From: a virus
IMG/VR virus record: IMGVR_UViG_3300009068_000170
Coordinates: 1-25,643 of that record
Reading direction: 5' to 3' (one strand)
Length of the DNA stretch: 25,643 nt
Within the stretch, counting starts at the first letter, position 1. Each line of letters opens with the position of its first letter. Below are positions 7,262-14,489 of this stretch, one piece after another. The notes below the pieces were generated by a model, which was not told the DNA's origin, ran no database searches, and saw nothing but the letters and a program-made list of their open reading frames with translations. The position numbers and the translations under genes are program-made.

Positions 7262-8194
7262 ATGAAAGCAGCAATTGTAGGAATGCTAAATAATGTGAGT
7301 AACAGTCAAAATCACCATGGCGGAGGTTATTCGCGGATCATGGTAAGTATACTAAAAGAATCTATTCCAGAAGTAGAATTTACACTTAATCCAGAACCTA
7401 GTACTTGGAATGAGTATGACTGCCTTTGCATTTTAGAAGGAGTCAACTATCAAGAAAATACTTTTAATTTTATTGGAGGTCCTCAACCTGAACATACTGA
7501 AAAGCTAAAAGCTATTCTTGATTATAAAGGTACTATTAAATTTATTAATAAATCATTAGACTTTTCTCAATTCAATAAAAGATTTGCTCTTGAAGGAGAA
7601 TTTCCTACCGGTAAAACTATTGACTTTGCTACTAAGTATGGTGAAAAAACTAAAAAAATAGTTGTAGGAGATTCACATTCACTTAGTGTTTGGAAGCCTG
7701 GTTTTGGTATTAATAGAACAGATGGAAAAACTTTATTTGGTTTCTTAAAAAATGCAGATTCTTTAGTTGAAGAGTGGAATCAAAAGTATGATGAAGTAAT
7801 TTTATACTTTGGTAATATTGATCTTCGTTTTCATTTAATGAGACAAGAAAATCCAAGAGCGGCGGTAGGAGACCTATTTAGAAGGTATATAGAGTTTGCT
7901 AAAAAATTAAATAACGCAACTCTAGTTAATTTGTTACCTGTTGAGCATGAAAGTCGTAAATTACCTGGTACAGGTTTATATCTTAAACAACCATTCTTTG
8001 GAACAAGACAAGAACGAATGAATTTAAGAGACGCTGCAAATAGAATCATAAATAATTCAGGACTTAATACAATTCAATGGCCTGATGAATGGATTGATGA
8101 AGATGGTACAAAAATGTTTGAGTACATGGAACCTAAACAATCTGTACATTTAAAGCCTAAATATTATAAGTACTTTAACCAATATAATGACTAA
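7262..8194 (+). CDS. SGNH/GDSL-hydrolase-like protein
   Basis: 310 aa. The C-terminal two thirds carry three blocks in the order and spacing of the SGNH hydrolase fold: GDSHS with a possible nucleophilic Ser (near residue 140), GNIDLR (near 183), and SVHLKPKYY near the end (His near 300). The N-terminal 110 residues (MKAAIVGMLNNVSNSQNHHGGGYSRI) look like a separate alpha-beta domain. No signal peptide is present, so it acts in the cytoplasm or the virion. SGNH proteins remove or add acyl groups on sugars, which would fit a role with the phage glycosyltransferases, but that link is inferred. Its stop overlaps the next start (TAATG), so the two are translationally coupled. Confidence 0.55.
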   Translation: MKAAIVGMLNNVSNSQNHHGGGYSRIMVSILKESIPEVEFTLNPEPSTWNEYDCLCILEGVNYQENTFNFIGGPQPEHTEKLKAILDYKGTIKFINKSLDFSQFNKRFALEGEFPTGKTIDFATKYGEKTKKIVVGDSHSLSVWKPGFGINRTDGKTLFGFLKNADSLVEEWNQKYDEVILYFGNIDLRFHLMRQENPRAAVGDLFRRYIEFAKKLNNATLVNLLPVEHESRKLPGTGLYLKQPFFGTRQERMNLRDAANRIINNSGLNTIQWPDEWIDEDGTKMFEYMEPKQSVHLKPKYYKYFNQYND

Positions 8195-9237
8195 TGCAAA
8201 AATTTATAATTAACGAAAAACTTCTAGATGCATTAGATGAATATGATAAACGTAGTCTATTAATGCAACAGCATGGTAGTTTAAAACTTCCATATCAAGG
8301 AGATCTATATAAAGATGTAAATGATGATCTAATTTATTATGTACCTATTTATGATACTGCGCATCGTAGATTTGCTGCATTCTGTGCATTTACTGAAGCT
8401 ATATGGTATAAAGAAAAAGATATAAGGGGAATGGGTAATCACTTTACCAATCATGATATTAAAGATGATTTTAATTGGTTCATGTTATTTTATTTATTTA
8501 GGTTGTGTGGTTCAGGAATTAATTATGTACCTAGATATAAAACAGATCATATCAAGGACATATTAGGAACGCATGGTTTCGGTAATTTTTGGATCGTAAA
8601 TTCTATATTGAAAGAGCATTACACATGGCCAGAATGGAAGCAAGACCTTTATAATAGGATAACTCCATTTACAGATAATAAAGGTTATCTACTTCCACAA
8701 TTTACATTTGAAGGTGAAACTAGAGGACACTTAAGAAGATTTATTCTTGATCATGCAGAAGGTTTAGTTAGACACATATATGAAGCTGTTACTACAAAAA
8801 GACTCGACATATATCAAGTAACTGATTTAGGTAATGAATATCTAAACAATATTGGATTTAAAAGACAGAATTTTGTTGTAACTGCATTTGCAGCCGATTT
8901 AGCAGAGTATTTCCCACAGTACGTTAATCCTAAAGGTTGGGTATATGCTGGAACAAATGCAGTTCGTTGTATTAAAGCAATATTTCCTAAAGTAAGTCCT
9001 AAAATAAAAGAGTTCGAATATATTAATGAAGTACTACAATTCTTATCAAATAGATATAACTTAAATCCTATTGATTGTGAAGATAGTAGAGCTTGTGACG
9101 TAGTAAGATATTTTCAAGAATATCAGTCCGAAGATCATATTATTAAAAACAATGGTAGAAGAATGTATAATAATTCAATTCTCAAACAAACGTGGGGTCA
9201 TGATAAATACTATGACTTCGCAACTAAATTAAAATAA
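8194..9237 (+). CDS. Possible DNA base hypermodification protein (AADT / aGPT-PPlase-like helical family)
   Basis: 347 aa, translationally coupled to the preceding gene. Mostly helical, rich in aromatic residues and Arg. Visible blocks: FTNHDIKDDFNWFMLFYLFRL (85-104), THGFGNFWIVNSI (126-138), GHLRRFILDHAEGLVRHIYEAV (178-199), FVVTAFAADLAEYF (227-240), YAGTNAVRCIKAIF (251-264) and DSRACDVVRYFQEY (297-310). The order 'tyrosine-rich helices, then a F-x-x-x-x-x-A-x-D-L block, then a G-T/P-G/N-A-x-R block, then an acidic helix near the C-terminus' is how I remember the glycosylase-like helical families of thymine hypermodification (amino acid:DNA transferases, alpha-glutamyl/putrescinyl thymine pyrophosphorylases, and the helical part of HMdU-DNA kinases). 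The match is remembered, not computed. A PLP-enzyme-like gene two genes on supports it. Otherwise it is an unknown phage protein. Confidence 0.42.
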   Translation: MQKFIINEKLLDALDEYDKRSLLMQQHGSLKLPYQGDLYKDVNDDLIYYVPIYDTAHRRFAAFCAFTEAIWYKEKDIRGMGNHFTNHDIKDDFNWFMLFYLFRLCGSGINYVPRYKTDHIKDILGTHGFGNFWIVNSILKEHYTWPEWKQDLYNRITPFTDNKGYLLPQFTFEGETRGHLRRFILDHAEGLVRHIYEAVTTKRLDIYQVTDLGNEYLNNIGFKRQNFVVTAFAADLAEYFPQYVNPKGWVYAGTNAVRCIKAIFPKVSPKIKEFEYINEVLQFLSNRYNLNPIDCEDSRACDVVRYFQEYQSEDHIIKNNGRRMYNNSILKQTWGHDKYYDFATKLK

Positions 9238-9246
9238 AACAAAAAA

Positions 9247-9930
9247 ATGAAAAAAATCACAATCATAGTAGTAGGTCTACTAGTAACATTATTCAGTTGT
9301 AAAACAAAAAATGAAGACATTAAATTTGATAAAGCTGTAAAAATTCACCAAGGATCTTTTGCATTCTGTGGAGCATCAGCAGCAATTCCTACTGGAAAAA
9401 AGATTATTGTTCAAGGAGTAGAATATGATGAAGGATGCGCTGTATGTCCTGTATTAACAGGTCCATCTATTTCTAATTTAGTAATGGAAGGTGTAAGCGG
9501 AACTTATGGAAAGTTTAATGTAAATAAAAACTTTCAAACTCCTGATGGAAGTGATACTACAGTATGGTCTTTATTTTGGTATTATGATTCAACAACTACT
9601 GTACCACAATTTAATCCAGCAACTAAAGAGTGGGAATTTTTACCTCCTATAAATCGTTCGTTTATTGTAAATTTAGATTCTCCAAGTACGAGTGAAAGTA
9701 ATATGTTTGCAATGCCAGGAGTTATCTTTGATACAACATCTACTGGTATTATATTAGCAAGAGTATATGGACCACTTAATGAAGCAGCAGTTCCATTACG
9801 TAAAGCAGTTCCTGTTACATCTGGAATGAAATCTATTACTGCAGCTAAAGAAGGATTTCCATATCCAGTAGGAACCCCAGTGCCTATTATTGAATTAAGC
9901 AAAGAACTTCAAAAAGAAGAAAAAAAATAA
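9247..9930 (+). CDS. Phage-encoded lipoprotein, unknown function
   Basis: 227 aa. The N-terminus has a lysine pair, a hydrophobic core (ITIIVVGLLVTLF) and a lipobox ending LFSC at about residue 18, so it should be lipid-anchored in the cell envelope after cleavage before Cys. The mature part has a Cys pair in a GCAVC context (near residues 63-67), another Cys in AFCGAS, and many beta-type stretches (FIVNLDSPS, GIILARVYGPL). I do not recognise a domain. Envelope lipoproteins made by phages often block superinfection, which is one option here. It lies between the two hypermodification-like genes, only 9 and 3 nt from them. Confidence 0.7.
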   Translation: MKKITIIVVGLLVTLFSCKTKNEDIKFDKAVKIHQGSFAFCGASAAIPTGKKIIVQGVEYDEGCAVCPVLTGPSISNLVMEGVSGTYGKFNVNKNFQTPDGSDTTVWSLFWYYDSTTTVPQFNPATKEWEFLPPINRSFIVNLDSPSTSESNMFAMPGVIFDTTSTGIILARVYGPLNEAAVPLRKAVPVTSGMKSITAAKEGFPYPVGTPVPIIELSKELQKEEKK

Positions 9931-9933
9931 CTA

Positions 9934-10821
9934 ATGTTTTTAAACAAAGCTACAGATCAATCAAATTTAGATATGTCAGATGGTAGAGATTTAAACTATT
10001 ATCTTGAAATGACAAAAGACTATAAACATGATTTTCAGTTTGAATTAAAACAAGCAGAAGGTTATACTATAGTAGATGATGGAACATTTCAATACGGAAG
10101 TAAAGCTAAAATGGCCGACTTCATGATTAGTCAAGTAAAAGAAGATACTTTAATTTATGTAGCGCCAAGAACAGGTTATGCTCCTTATTCACTTACTTAT
10201 CTTGCAAAAAAATATAATAAGAAGTTGATCCTGTTTATGCCAGCATCTAAAGAAGCATCAGAACACCAACTAAGAGTTATTGAAGATGGTGTGACTCCTA
10301 TATTTTTAAAAACTCCTGCTATGCCAACTATTAATGGTTGGGCAAAAGATTTTGCAAAAAAAATTGGAGCGAAGTATTTACCATTTGGACTTAAACATGA
10401 ACAAGTTGTAGCAGGGGGAGTAAGAATATTTCATGATGCATTTAAAGATAAAATAATTCCAAATATGTGGACTGTATTTTCTACAGGAGTTTTATCTAGA
10501 ACATTACAAATCGCTCTACCTAATACAAATTTTAATGCTGTAGCAGTAGCAAGAAATGTGCAACCAGGTGAATTAGGTAGAGCTAAATTTTATACACACC
10601 ACAAAGACTTTCTAAAAAATGCTGAAACAGAAACTCCATTTGATTGTATAAAAACTTATGATGCAAAAGGTTGGGAATACATGAAAAAATATGGACACTT
10701 AAAAGATTGGTTTTGGAATGTAGCTAGAAATATGCCAAAGCCAACAATTAAGCCAAGTGATATTGATTCTCAACGAGAGTGGGGCGATAAGTCTGATATT
10801 ATTAAGTACTTAGGAGAATAG
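9934..10821 (+). CDS. PLP-dependent enzyme-like protein (fold type II)
   Basis: 295 aa. Several blocks follow the cysteine synthase / threonine synthase pattern: YGSKAKMADFMI with a candidate Schiff-base Lys (K57 or K59), PRTGYAPYSL in the place of the substrate-binding SGNTG loop, KKLILFMPASKEASEHQLRVIEDGVTPIFL in the place of the K-L-x-x-x-x-P-x-x-x-x-x-x-R-x-x-x-L-x-x-x-G-A region, and FSTGVLSRTL in the place of the phosphate-binding GTGG loop. Such enzymes use pyridoxal phosphate to rearrange amino acids. In thymidine hypermodification phages, PLP enzymes modify the amino acid already joined to the base. It is the last gene of the block, 3 nt after the lipoprotein gene. The PLP residues are plausible but partly degenerate, so a non-catalytic relative is possible. 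Confidence 0.6.
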   Translation: MFLNKATDQSNLDMSDGRDLNYYLEMTKDYKHDFQFELKQAEGYTIVDDGTFQYGSKAKMADFMISQVKEDTLIYVAPRTGYAPYSLTYLAKKYNKKLILFMPASKEASEHQLRVIEDGVTPIFLKTPAMPTINGWAKDFAKKIGAKYLPFGLKHEQVVAGGVRIFHDAFKDKIIPNMWTVFSTGVLSRTLQIALPNTNFNAVAVARNVQPGELGRAKFYTHHKDFLKNAETETPFDCIKTYDAKGWEYMKKYGHLKDWFWNVARNMPKPTIKPSDIDSQREWGDKSDIIKYLGE

Positions 10822-10845
10822 TTTTATTAGATTAATAAATTTAAT

Positions 10846-10853
10846 TATATTTA
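10846..10853 (+). promoter_or_regulatory. Promoter box for the nucleotide-metabolism block
   Basis: TATATTTA ends 4 nt before the ATG at 10858, again giving a near-leaderless transcript, as at the polymerase gene. Confidence 0.45.
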
Positions 10854-10857
10854 CTTT

Positions 10858-11163
10858 ATGAATATATTAGAACAAGCAAATGAGATCATTTATAAAAGAA
10901 ATGAAGAAAAAGCTAGACAGTATGGACCAATGCAAGAAGGCATGCAAGAAGCGGCTAAGATAGCCTCTCTATTGTCTCACAAAGAAATTACTGCTGTAGA
11001 TATGTACAATTGTATGATAGCCTTAAAACTATCTAGACAAGCATATAATCATAAAGAAGACAATTTGCTAGATGCAGTTGCATACATGGCATCATTAAAC
11101 GATTATCAAAATAATTTACAAAATGAAAATTCTAAAGACGAGAGACGTAAAGACACCAAGTAG
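10858..11163 (+). CDS. DUF6378-like small phage protein
   Basis: 101 aa. NILEQANEIIYKRNEEKARQYGPMQEGMQEAAKIASLL, then ITAVDMYNCMIALKLSRQAYNHKEDNLLDAVAYMASL, match the layout of the DUF6378 family: an N-terminal 'ILxxAxExIxxxRxxxYG' helix, and a second part 'Vxxxxxxxxmxxl K-xxRxxxxxxxDNxxDxxxY'. Members are common in phages next to nucleotide genes; the conserved acidic and histidine-like positions recall all-alpha NTP pyrophosphohydrolases, but activity has not been shown to my knowledge. The last 41 nt overlap the dUTPase gene. Confidence 0.65.
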   Translation: MNILEQANEIIYKRNEEKARQYGPMQEGMQEAAKIASLLSHKEITAVDMYNCMIALKLSRQAYNHKEDNLLDAVAYMASLNDYQNNLQNENSKDERRKDTK

Positions 11164-11551
11164 AGGAACATCTGAAAGTGCTGGTATAGATTTTTATGTG
11201 CCTAATGATTTTGAAGATGTAGTATTACAACCAGGAGAATCAGTATTAATTCCATCAGGAATTAAAGCTCAAGTTCCAAGAGGAAATGCATTAATTGCAT
11301 TTAATAAATCTGGAGTTGCTACTAAACAAGGTCTTATGGTTGGAGCTTGTGTAGTTGATGAAGACTATGAAGGAATTATACATCTTCATATGACAAATAC
11401 ATCAAATAAAGAACAGCTTATAAAATCAGGACAGAAACTAGTACAATTTATTTTACTACCTGTAAACTATTCTGAAGTACAAGAAGTACATGAATTACAA
11501 TCTAGAAATACAGAAAGAGGATCCGGAGGATTTGGATCAACAGGACTTTAA
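11123..11551 (+). CDS. dut: dUTPase (trimeric dUTP diphosphatase)
   Basis: 142 aa, the normal length for a trimeric dUTPase. All five motifs are present: 1 SAGIDFYV (19-26), 2 NKSGVAT (61-67), 3 CVVDEDYEG (76-84, with catalytic D79 region and Y82), 4 GQKLVQFILLP (103-113), 5 RGSGGFGSTG (132-141). It splits dUTP to dUMP and pyrophosphate, keeping uracil out of DNA and giving dUMP for the ThyA-like enzyme encoded downstream. The start at 11123 lies inside the preceding gene; it gives the standard short N-terminus before motif 1. Confidence 0.96.
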   Translation: MKILKTRDVKTPSRGTSESAGIDFYVPNDFEDVVLQPGESVLIPSGIKAQVPRGNALIAFNKSGVATKQGLMVGACVVDEDYEGIIHLHMTNTSNKEQLIKSGQKLVQFILLPVNYSEVQEVHELQSRNTERGSGGFGSTGL

Positions 11552-11565
11552 AATTATAAATCATC

Positions 11566-11778
11566 ATGCTTGAATTCAAACATCCAATACCAGTAATAGT
11601 AGAAGGAGGAAAAGAGGGGTATGCTATTTATGTTGTTAATGGTGGAACATTTGAAAATGATATATGGTGTATTGTATTATGTGAAGGTGGTACAGTTAGA
11701 CATTATAGAAGTGATCAAATTAAAATGCATCATAATTCAACTTTAGATTTATCAAAAGATGAAAAAAATAATAAATAA
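11566..11778 (+). CDS. 70-aa small phage protein, beta-rich
   Basis: Starts 14 nt after dut. The sequence PIPVIVEGGKEGYAIYVVNGGTFENDIWCIVLCEGGTVRHYRSDQIK alternates strand-forming stretches and Gly turns and could form a small SH3-like barrel. The C-terminus (LDLSKDEKNNK) is charged and overlaps the next gene by 20 nt. Close-looking proteins with 'GGTFENDxWxxVLCxGGxVRHYxSxQIxxHxN' are common in T4-like phages without known role (from memory). Confidence 0.65.
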   Translation: MLEFKHPIPVIVEGGKEGYAIYVVNGGTFENDIWCIVLCEGGTVRHYRSDQIKMHHNSTLDLSKDEKNNK

Positions 11779-11989
11779 ATTTGGTCTAGAATTAGAAATT
11801 GGAGACAAATTATTAATAATAACAGATAGGATAGACGATAAAATGTTAGCAAATGTTAGCCTAAATGAAATAATAACAATAACTGGATTCTCTGATAATG
11901 AAAAAATAATGTATCATCATAATTCTTTAGCATTACCTGTAGATTGTAATATTTACAAAAAATTAGAGGGTGATAAAAATAATGAATAA
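11759..11989 (+). CDS. 76-aa protein of unknown function
   Basis: A short protein (KFGLELEIGDKLLIITDRIDDKMLANVSLNEIITITGFSDNEKIMYHHN...) with a beta-rich, barrel-like hydrophobic pattern. It overlaps the preceding gene by 20 nt and the dCMP deaminase gene by 8 nt, so it belongs to the same transcript. Its pattern 'YHHNSLALPV' resembles the 'MHHNST' of the preceding protein; the pair may be diverged duplicates. Confidence 0.6.
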   Translation: MKKIINKFGLELEIGDKLLIITDRIDDKMLANVSLNEIITITGFSDNEKIMYHHNSLALPVDCNIYKKLEGDKNNE

Positions 11990-12383
11990 ATTAGATAAAG
12001 TATTTATTAATATAGCAAAGGAAACATCTACTCTGTCACACTGCGTTCGATCTAAGGTCGGCGCAGTTTTAGTTAAAAGTGGAAATATAATTTCTTTTGG
12101 CTATAATGGAACTCCTGCAGGAATGAATAATGAGTGTGAAGAAAATGATGTTACTCTATCTCATGTTATACATGCTGAAGTAAATGCTATTCTTAAAGCG
12201 GCAAAAACAGGAAACTCTGTAGATGGATCTACTTTGTATCTAACTCTTTCACCATGTTTAGACTGCTCTAAACTTATTTTGCAATCAGGAATTAAAAAAG
12301 TTGTATATTTAACTAACTATCGTAATCTTGAAGGCGTAGATTTTCTTAAACAATTTATAGAAGTAGAACAATATGGAGAATAA
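11982..12383 (+). CDS. dCMP deaminase
   Basis: 133 aa zinc enzyme that turns dCMP into dUMP. Zinc ligands and the catalytic Glu are H64-A-E66 (HAEVNAI) and the pair C92/C95 (SPCLDC). The family start SHCVRSKVGAVLVK and the GYNGTPAGMNN loop, which binds the nucleotide, are clear. I choose ATG at 11982, overlapping the previous stop as ATGAATAA; a GTG at 11970 would add four residues but has no advantage. Together with dUTPase it gives dUMP for the next gene. Confidence 0.95.
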   Translation: MNKLDKVFINIAKETSTLSHCVRSKVGAVLVKSGNIISFGYNGTPAGMNNECEENDVTLSHVIHAEVNAILKAAKTGNSVDGSTLYLTLSPCLDCSKLILQSGIKKVVYLTNYRNLEGVDFLKQFIEVEQYGE

Positions 12384-13017
12384 AATATATAAAACACCGA
12401 CTATAGCATTTGAATATCTTTATCATTATATATTAGGTAAAGGTGAAGACTTTGCTGGTACTAAAGCTATATTCAATTCAGTATTTAGTATACAAGATCC
12501 AACACAAAAAGTAATTGAAACTCCTAAACGTAAGTTTAATAAAGACTATGCTGACTATGAATGGGATTGGTATGTAAAAGGTGATAGAGACGCAAGTGAA
12601 ATAGCAGAGAGAGCAAAGATCTGGAAACAAATGATGGTTCCATTTACTACAGAAGTAAATTCCAATTACGGATACTTTTGGAATTATAATGATCAGCTTA
12701 AAAGAGTTATTGATGAACTAAAAAGAAATAAAGAAACACGTCGTGCAATTGTTGTACATTACATATTACATGAATTAGATAGATATCAATACGATACTCC
12801 ATGTAATGATGTACTTAATTTTTATATTAAAGATAATAAATTACAATTAACAGTATTTGCAAGATCTATAGACTTAGTTTACGGATTTTGTAATGATCAA
12901 TATACCTTTGCAAAGCTAATGGAATTAGTATCAGAAAAAACTGGTTATCCCGTTGGTGAAATGCACTGGATGATAACTAATCTTCATATATATCCAAGAC
13001 ATTACGATTTATTATGA
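12373..13017 (+). CDS. ThyA-family nucleotide hydroxymethylase or thymidylate synthase-like enzyme
   Basis: 214 aa, overlapping dCMP deaminase by 11 nt. Thymidylate synthase family features: SNYGYFW (97-103), R123-R124 (ETRRAIV), catalytic C144 in DTPCNDVLNF, R164-S165-x-D167, and HIYPRH (205-210). Three points argue for a pyrimidine hydroxymethylase: the usual PCH is PCN, the position of the base-reading Asn reads GFCNDQY, where N174 and D175 compete for the role (Asp there marks dCMP enzymes, Asn dUMP enzymes), and the DYEWDWYVKGDR start resembles viral hydroxymethylases. The protein ends four residues after HIYxxH and lacks the usual 40-50 residue C-terminal part. So it makes either 5-hydroxymethyl-dUMP, 5-hydroxymethyl-dCMP or dTMP; I favour hydroxymethylation. 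Confidence 0.8.
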   Translation: MENKIYKTPTIAFEYLYHYILGKGEDFAGTKAIFNSVFSIQDPTQKVIETPKRKFNKDYADYEWDWYVKGDRDASEIAERAKIWKQMMVPFTTEVNSNYGYFWNYNDQLKRVIDELKRNKETRRAIVVHYILHELDRYQYDTPCNDVLNFYIKDNKLQLTVFARSIDLVYGFCNDQYTFAKLMELVSEKTGYPVGEMHWMITNLHIYPRHYDLL

Positions 13018-13481
13018 TTATACCAACAAGATTATCAAGAGAAACTTTAGAGGCTAAACTATCTACTTTACCTAATAAAACATATAATAAATTTATGTGG
13101 TGGAGAAGATATCAATCTAGGCAAACTATGCCTGATAAATCTACATTCTATGATAAGATTGTAAATGGCGATTTTGAAACCTCTGACTATTATTATCAAG
13201 CAGAATATGAAAATTATCTTTTAGAAGATACTATAAAAGATATGAAGCACTACGAAGATAAAGTTACTCATATAGGTTTATTTAGAGCCAGACATAAAAG
13301 ACTTATGGAAGATTACCAAAAAGAAGAGGCTGAAATTTTACGTAAATTAAAATTAGAATTTAAAAAAGTATTCAAAATATCTAAAGAGGATTTAGAAAAG
13401 ATTATGGAAACTTTTGATGGAACAACTTTAGATCTATATATTTATGTTAAAGACTTAGTAAAAAATAATATACCCTCCTAA
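13014..13481 (+). CDS. 155-aa charged helical protein of unknown function
   Basis: Coupled to the preceding gene by a 4-nt ATGA overlap. The N-terminal half is rich in aromatic and basic residues (KFMWWRRYQSRQTMPDK), and residues 70-130 form long charged helices (EEAEILRKLKLEFKKVFKISKEDLEKIM) with coiled-coil character. It does not contain the missing C-terminal part of a ThyA protein. No family recognised. Confidence 0.6.
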   Translation: MIIPTRLSRETLEAKLSTLPNKTYNKFMWWRRYQSRQTMPDKSTFYDKIVNGDFETSDYYYQAEYENYLLEDTIKDMKHYEDKVTHIGLFRARHKRLMEDYQKEEAEILRKLKLEFKKVFKISKEDLEKIMETFDGTTLDLYIYVKDLVKNNIPS

Positions 13482-13500
13482 TTTAAAATAAATAAAGTTT

Positions 13501-14073
13501 ATGAATGTACAATTTCAAGATTCTTTTTTTAAATCACTGAAGCGTTTATCTTGGCACGAAAGTAAGCCGTATAAATTTTATAAGCTTTTTTCTAATGATA
13601 TTCCATTATTTTTAAAAAATATTTGGGCTTTTCGCCGTGAACTTTGGTCACATAGATGGTGGGATTATCATTTTACTTTAGAAGTATTTCAGAGATCATT
13701 AAAAATTCAAGAACAAGGAATTAGAACTAAGGGCATGGAAATAGATTCCAGTAGACAAAAAAAAGAATATAAAATTAGAAAAGCAATTCAACTTCTACAA
13801 AATAAATTAGATTCTAATTATATAGATAGAACAGAAGAAAAGTATGGTAAATTAAGTGATAAAGAGTGGAAATTTGAAAAAACAGAAAATGACAATTATA
13901 TTTTAGTAGACGAAGATTCAGAGGAAGAAAAGGCTCATAATAGAATGATCTTTGATAAAGCACATAGATTAGAAGAAAAAGAATGGAAAGAATTATGGGA
14001 AATCATAGAAGGAAAAAAATATAAAGAATATAAGGATTGGGATGGATCTGATCTTAGAACCTGGTGGGATTAA
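13501..14073 (+). CDS. 190-aa conserved phage protein of unknown function
   Basis: Starts 19 nt after the preceding gene, after AATAAAGTTT. The opening FFKSLKRLSWHESKPYKFYKLFSNDIPLFLKNIWAFRRELWSHRWWDYHFTL is a pattern I recall from many myovirus hypothetical proteins ('F-x-K-x-W-x-F-R-x-x-L-W-x-H-x-x-x-D-x-x'), followed by helices and an acidic Trp/Glu-rich C-terminus (EEKEWKELWEIIEGK, DLRTWWD). There are no membrane segments. Its wide distribution suggests a basic phage function, but none is known to me. Confidence 0.7.
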   Translation: MNVQFQDSFFKSLKRLSWHESKPYKFYKLFSNDIPLFLKNIWAFRRELWSHRWWDYHFTLEVFQRSLKIQEQGIRTKGMEIDSSRQKKEYKIRKAIQLLQNKLDSNYIDRTEEKYGKLSDKEWKFEKTENDNYILVDEDSEEEKAHNRMIFDKAHRLEEKEWKELWEIIEGKKYKEYKDWDGSDLRTWWD

Positions 14074-14093
14074 TAATTAAAAAATTTAATAAT

Positions 14094-14279
14094 ATGATAG
14101 GCGTTATCGTTTTAATTTTAGCAATTTCAGGATCCTTAGCTTGGTTATGGGCTGGAGGTATAGAATACATGCGTAAAAATCATCCAGATTATAAAGGAAA
14201 AGATTTTTTAGATTTTGATCAAGATGAGATAAATAAAAAAGCAGGTAGAGACTCTTGGGATGATCATTTGGAAGATTAA
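14094..14279 (+). CDS. Small single-pass membrane protein
   Basis: 61 aa from ATG at 14094. A GTG at 14064 inside the preceding gene would add ten residues; the ATG directly before the membrane segment is the better start. Residues 2-21 (IGVIVLILAISGSLAWLWAGG) are the membrane anchor, the rest is acidic and hydrophilic (DFLDFDQDEINKKAGRDSWDDHLED). Unknown role. Confidence 0.55.
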   Translation: MIGVIVLILAISGSLAWLWAGGIEYMRKNHPDYKGKDFLDFDQDEINKKAGRDSWDDHLED

Positions 14280-14291
14280 ATAAAAAAAGTT

Positions 14292-14489
14292 ATGAGTTGG
14301 TCAAGTTATGAACAAAGAAGAGACTTCTTATTAAAAACAATGAAAAAACAAACTGATCATTGGTTAAAGGAAGATCAATACGAAGAATGGCAGAAAAAAA
14401 ATAAACCAAAAAAAACGTATACTTTTATTCCAAAAAGAACAATACGAACCCAGGATATTTATAATAAAAAATGTTTAGATTATTATTAA
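14292..14489 (+). CDS. 65-aa basic protein of unknown function
   Basis: Begins 12 nt after the previous gene (AAAAAAAGTT-ATG). Helical N-terminus (SSYEQRRDFLLKTMKKQTDHWLKEDQYEEWQKKN), basic C-terminus. It overlaps the nuclease gene by 19 nt. No family recognised. Confidence 0.55.
   Translation: MSWSSYEQRRDFLLKTMKKQTDHWLKEDQYEEWQKKNKPKKTYTFIPKRTIRTQDIYNKKCLDYY

Noticed and set aside
9582-9902. Minus-strand open frame of 106 codons inside the lipoprotein gene
   Set aside because: The + strand frame has a signal peptide and lipobox and fits the gene spacing; the minus frame has no such support.
11970-11981. GTG start for dCMP deaminase at 11970, and similar GTG starts at 14064 and 20920
   Set aside because: In each case a nearby ATG fits better with family start, membrane segment or gene spacing, so the ATG starts 11982, 14094 and 20938 were used.
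12990-13060. Frameshift that would join the ThyA-like gene with the next gene
   Set aside because: The next protein shows no ThyA C-terminal features, and the ATGA overlap is a normal gene junction here.
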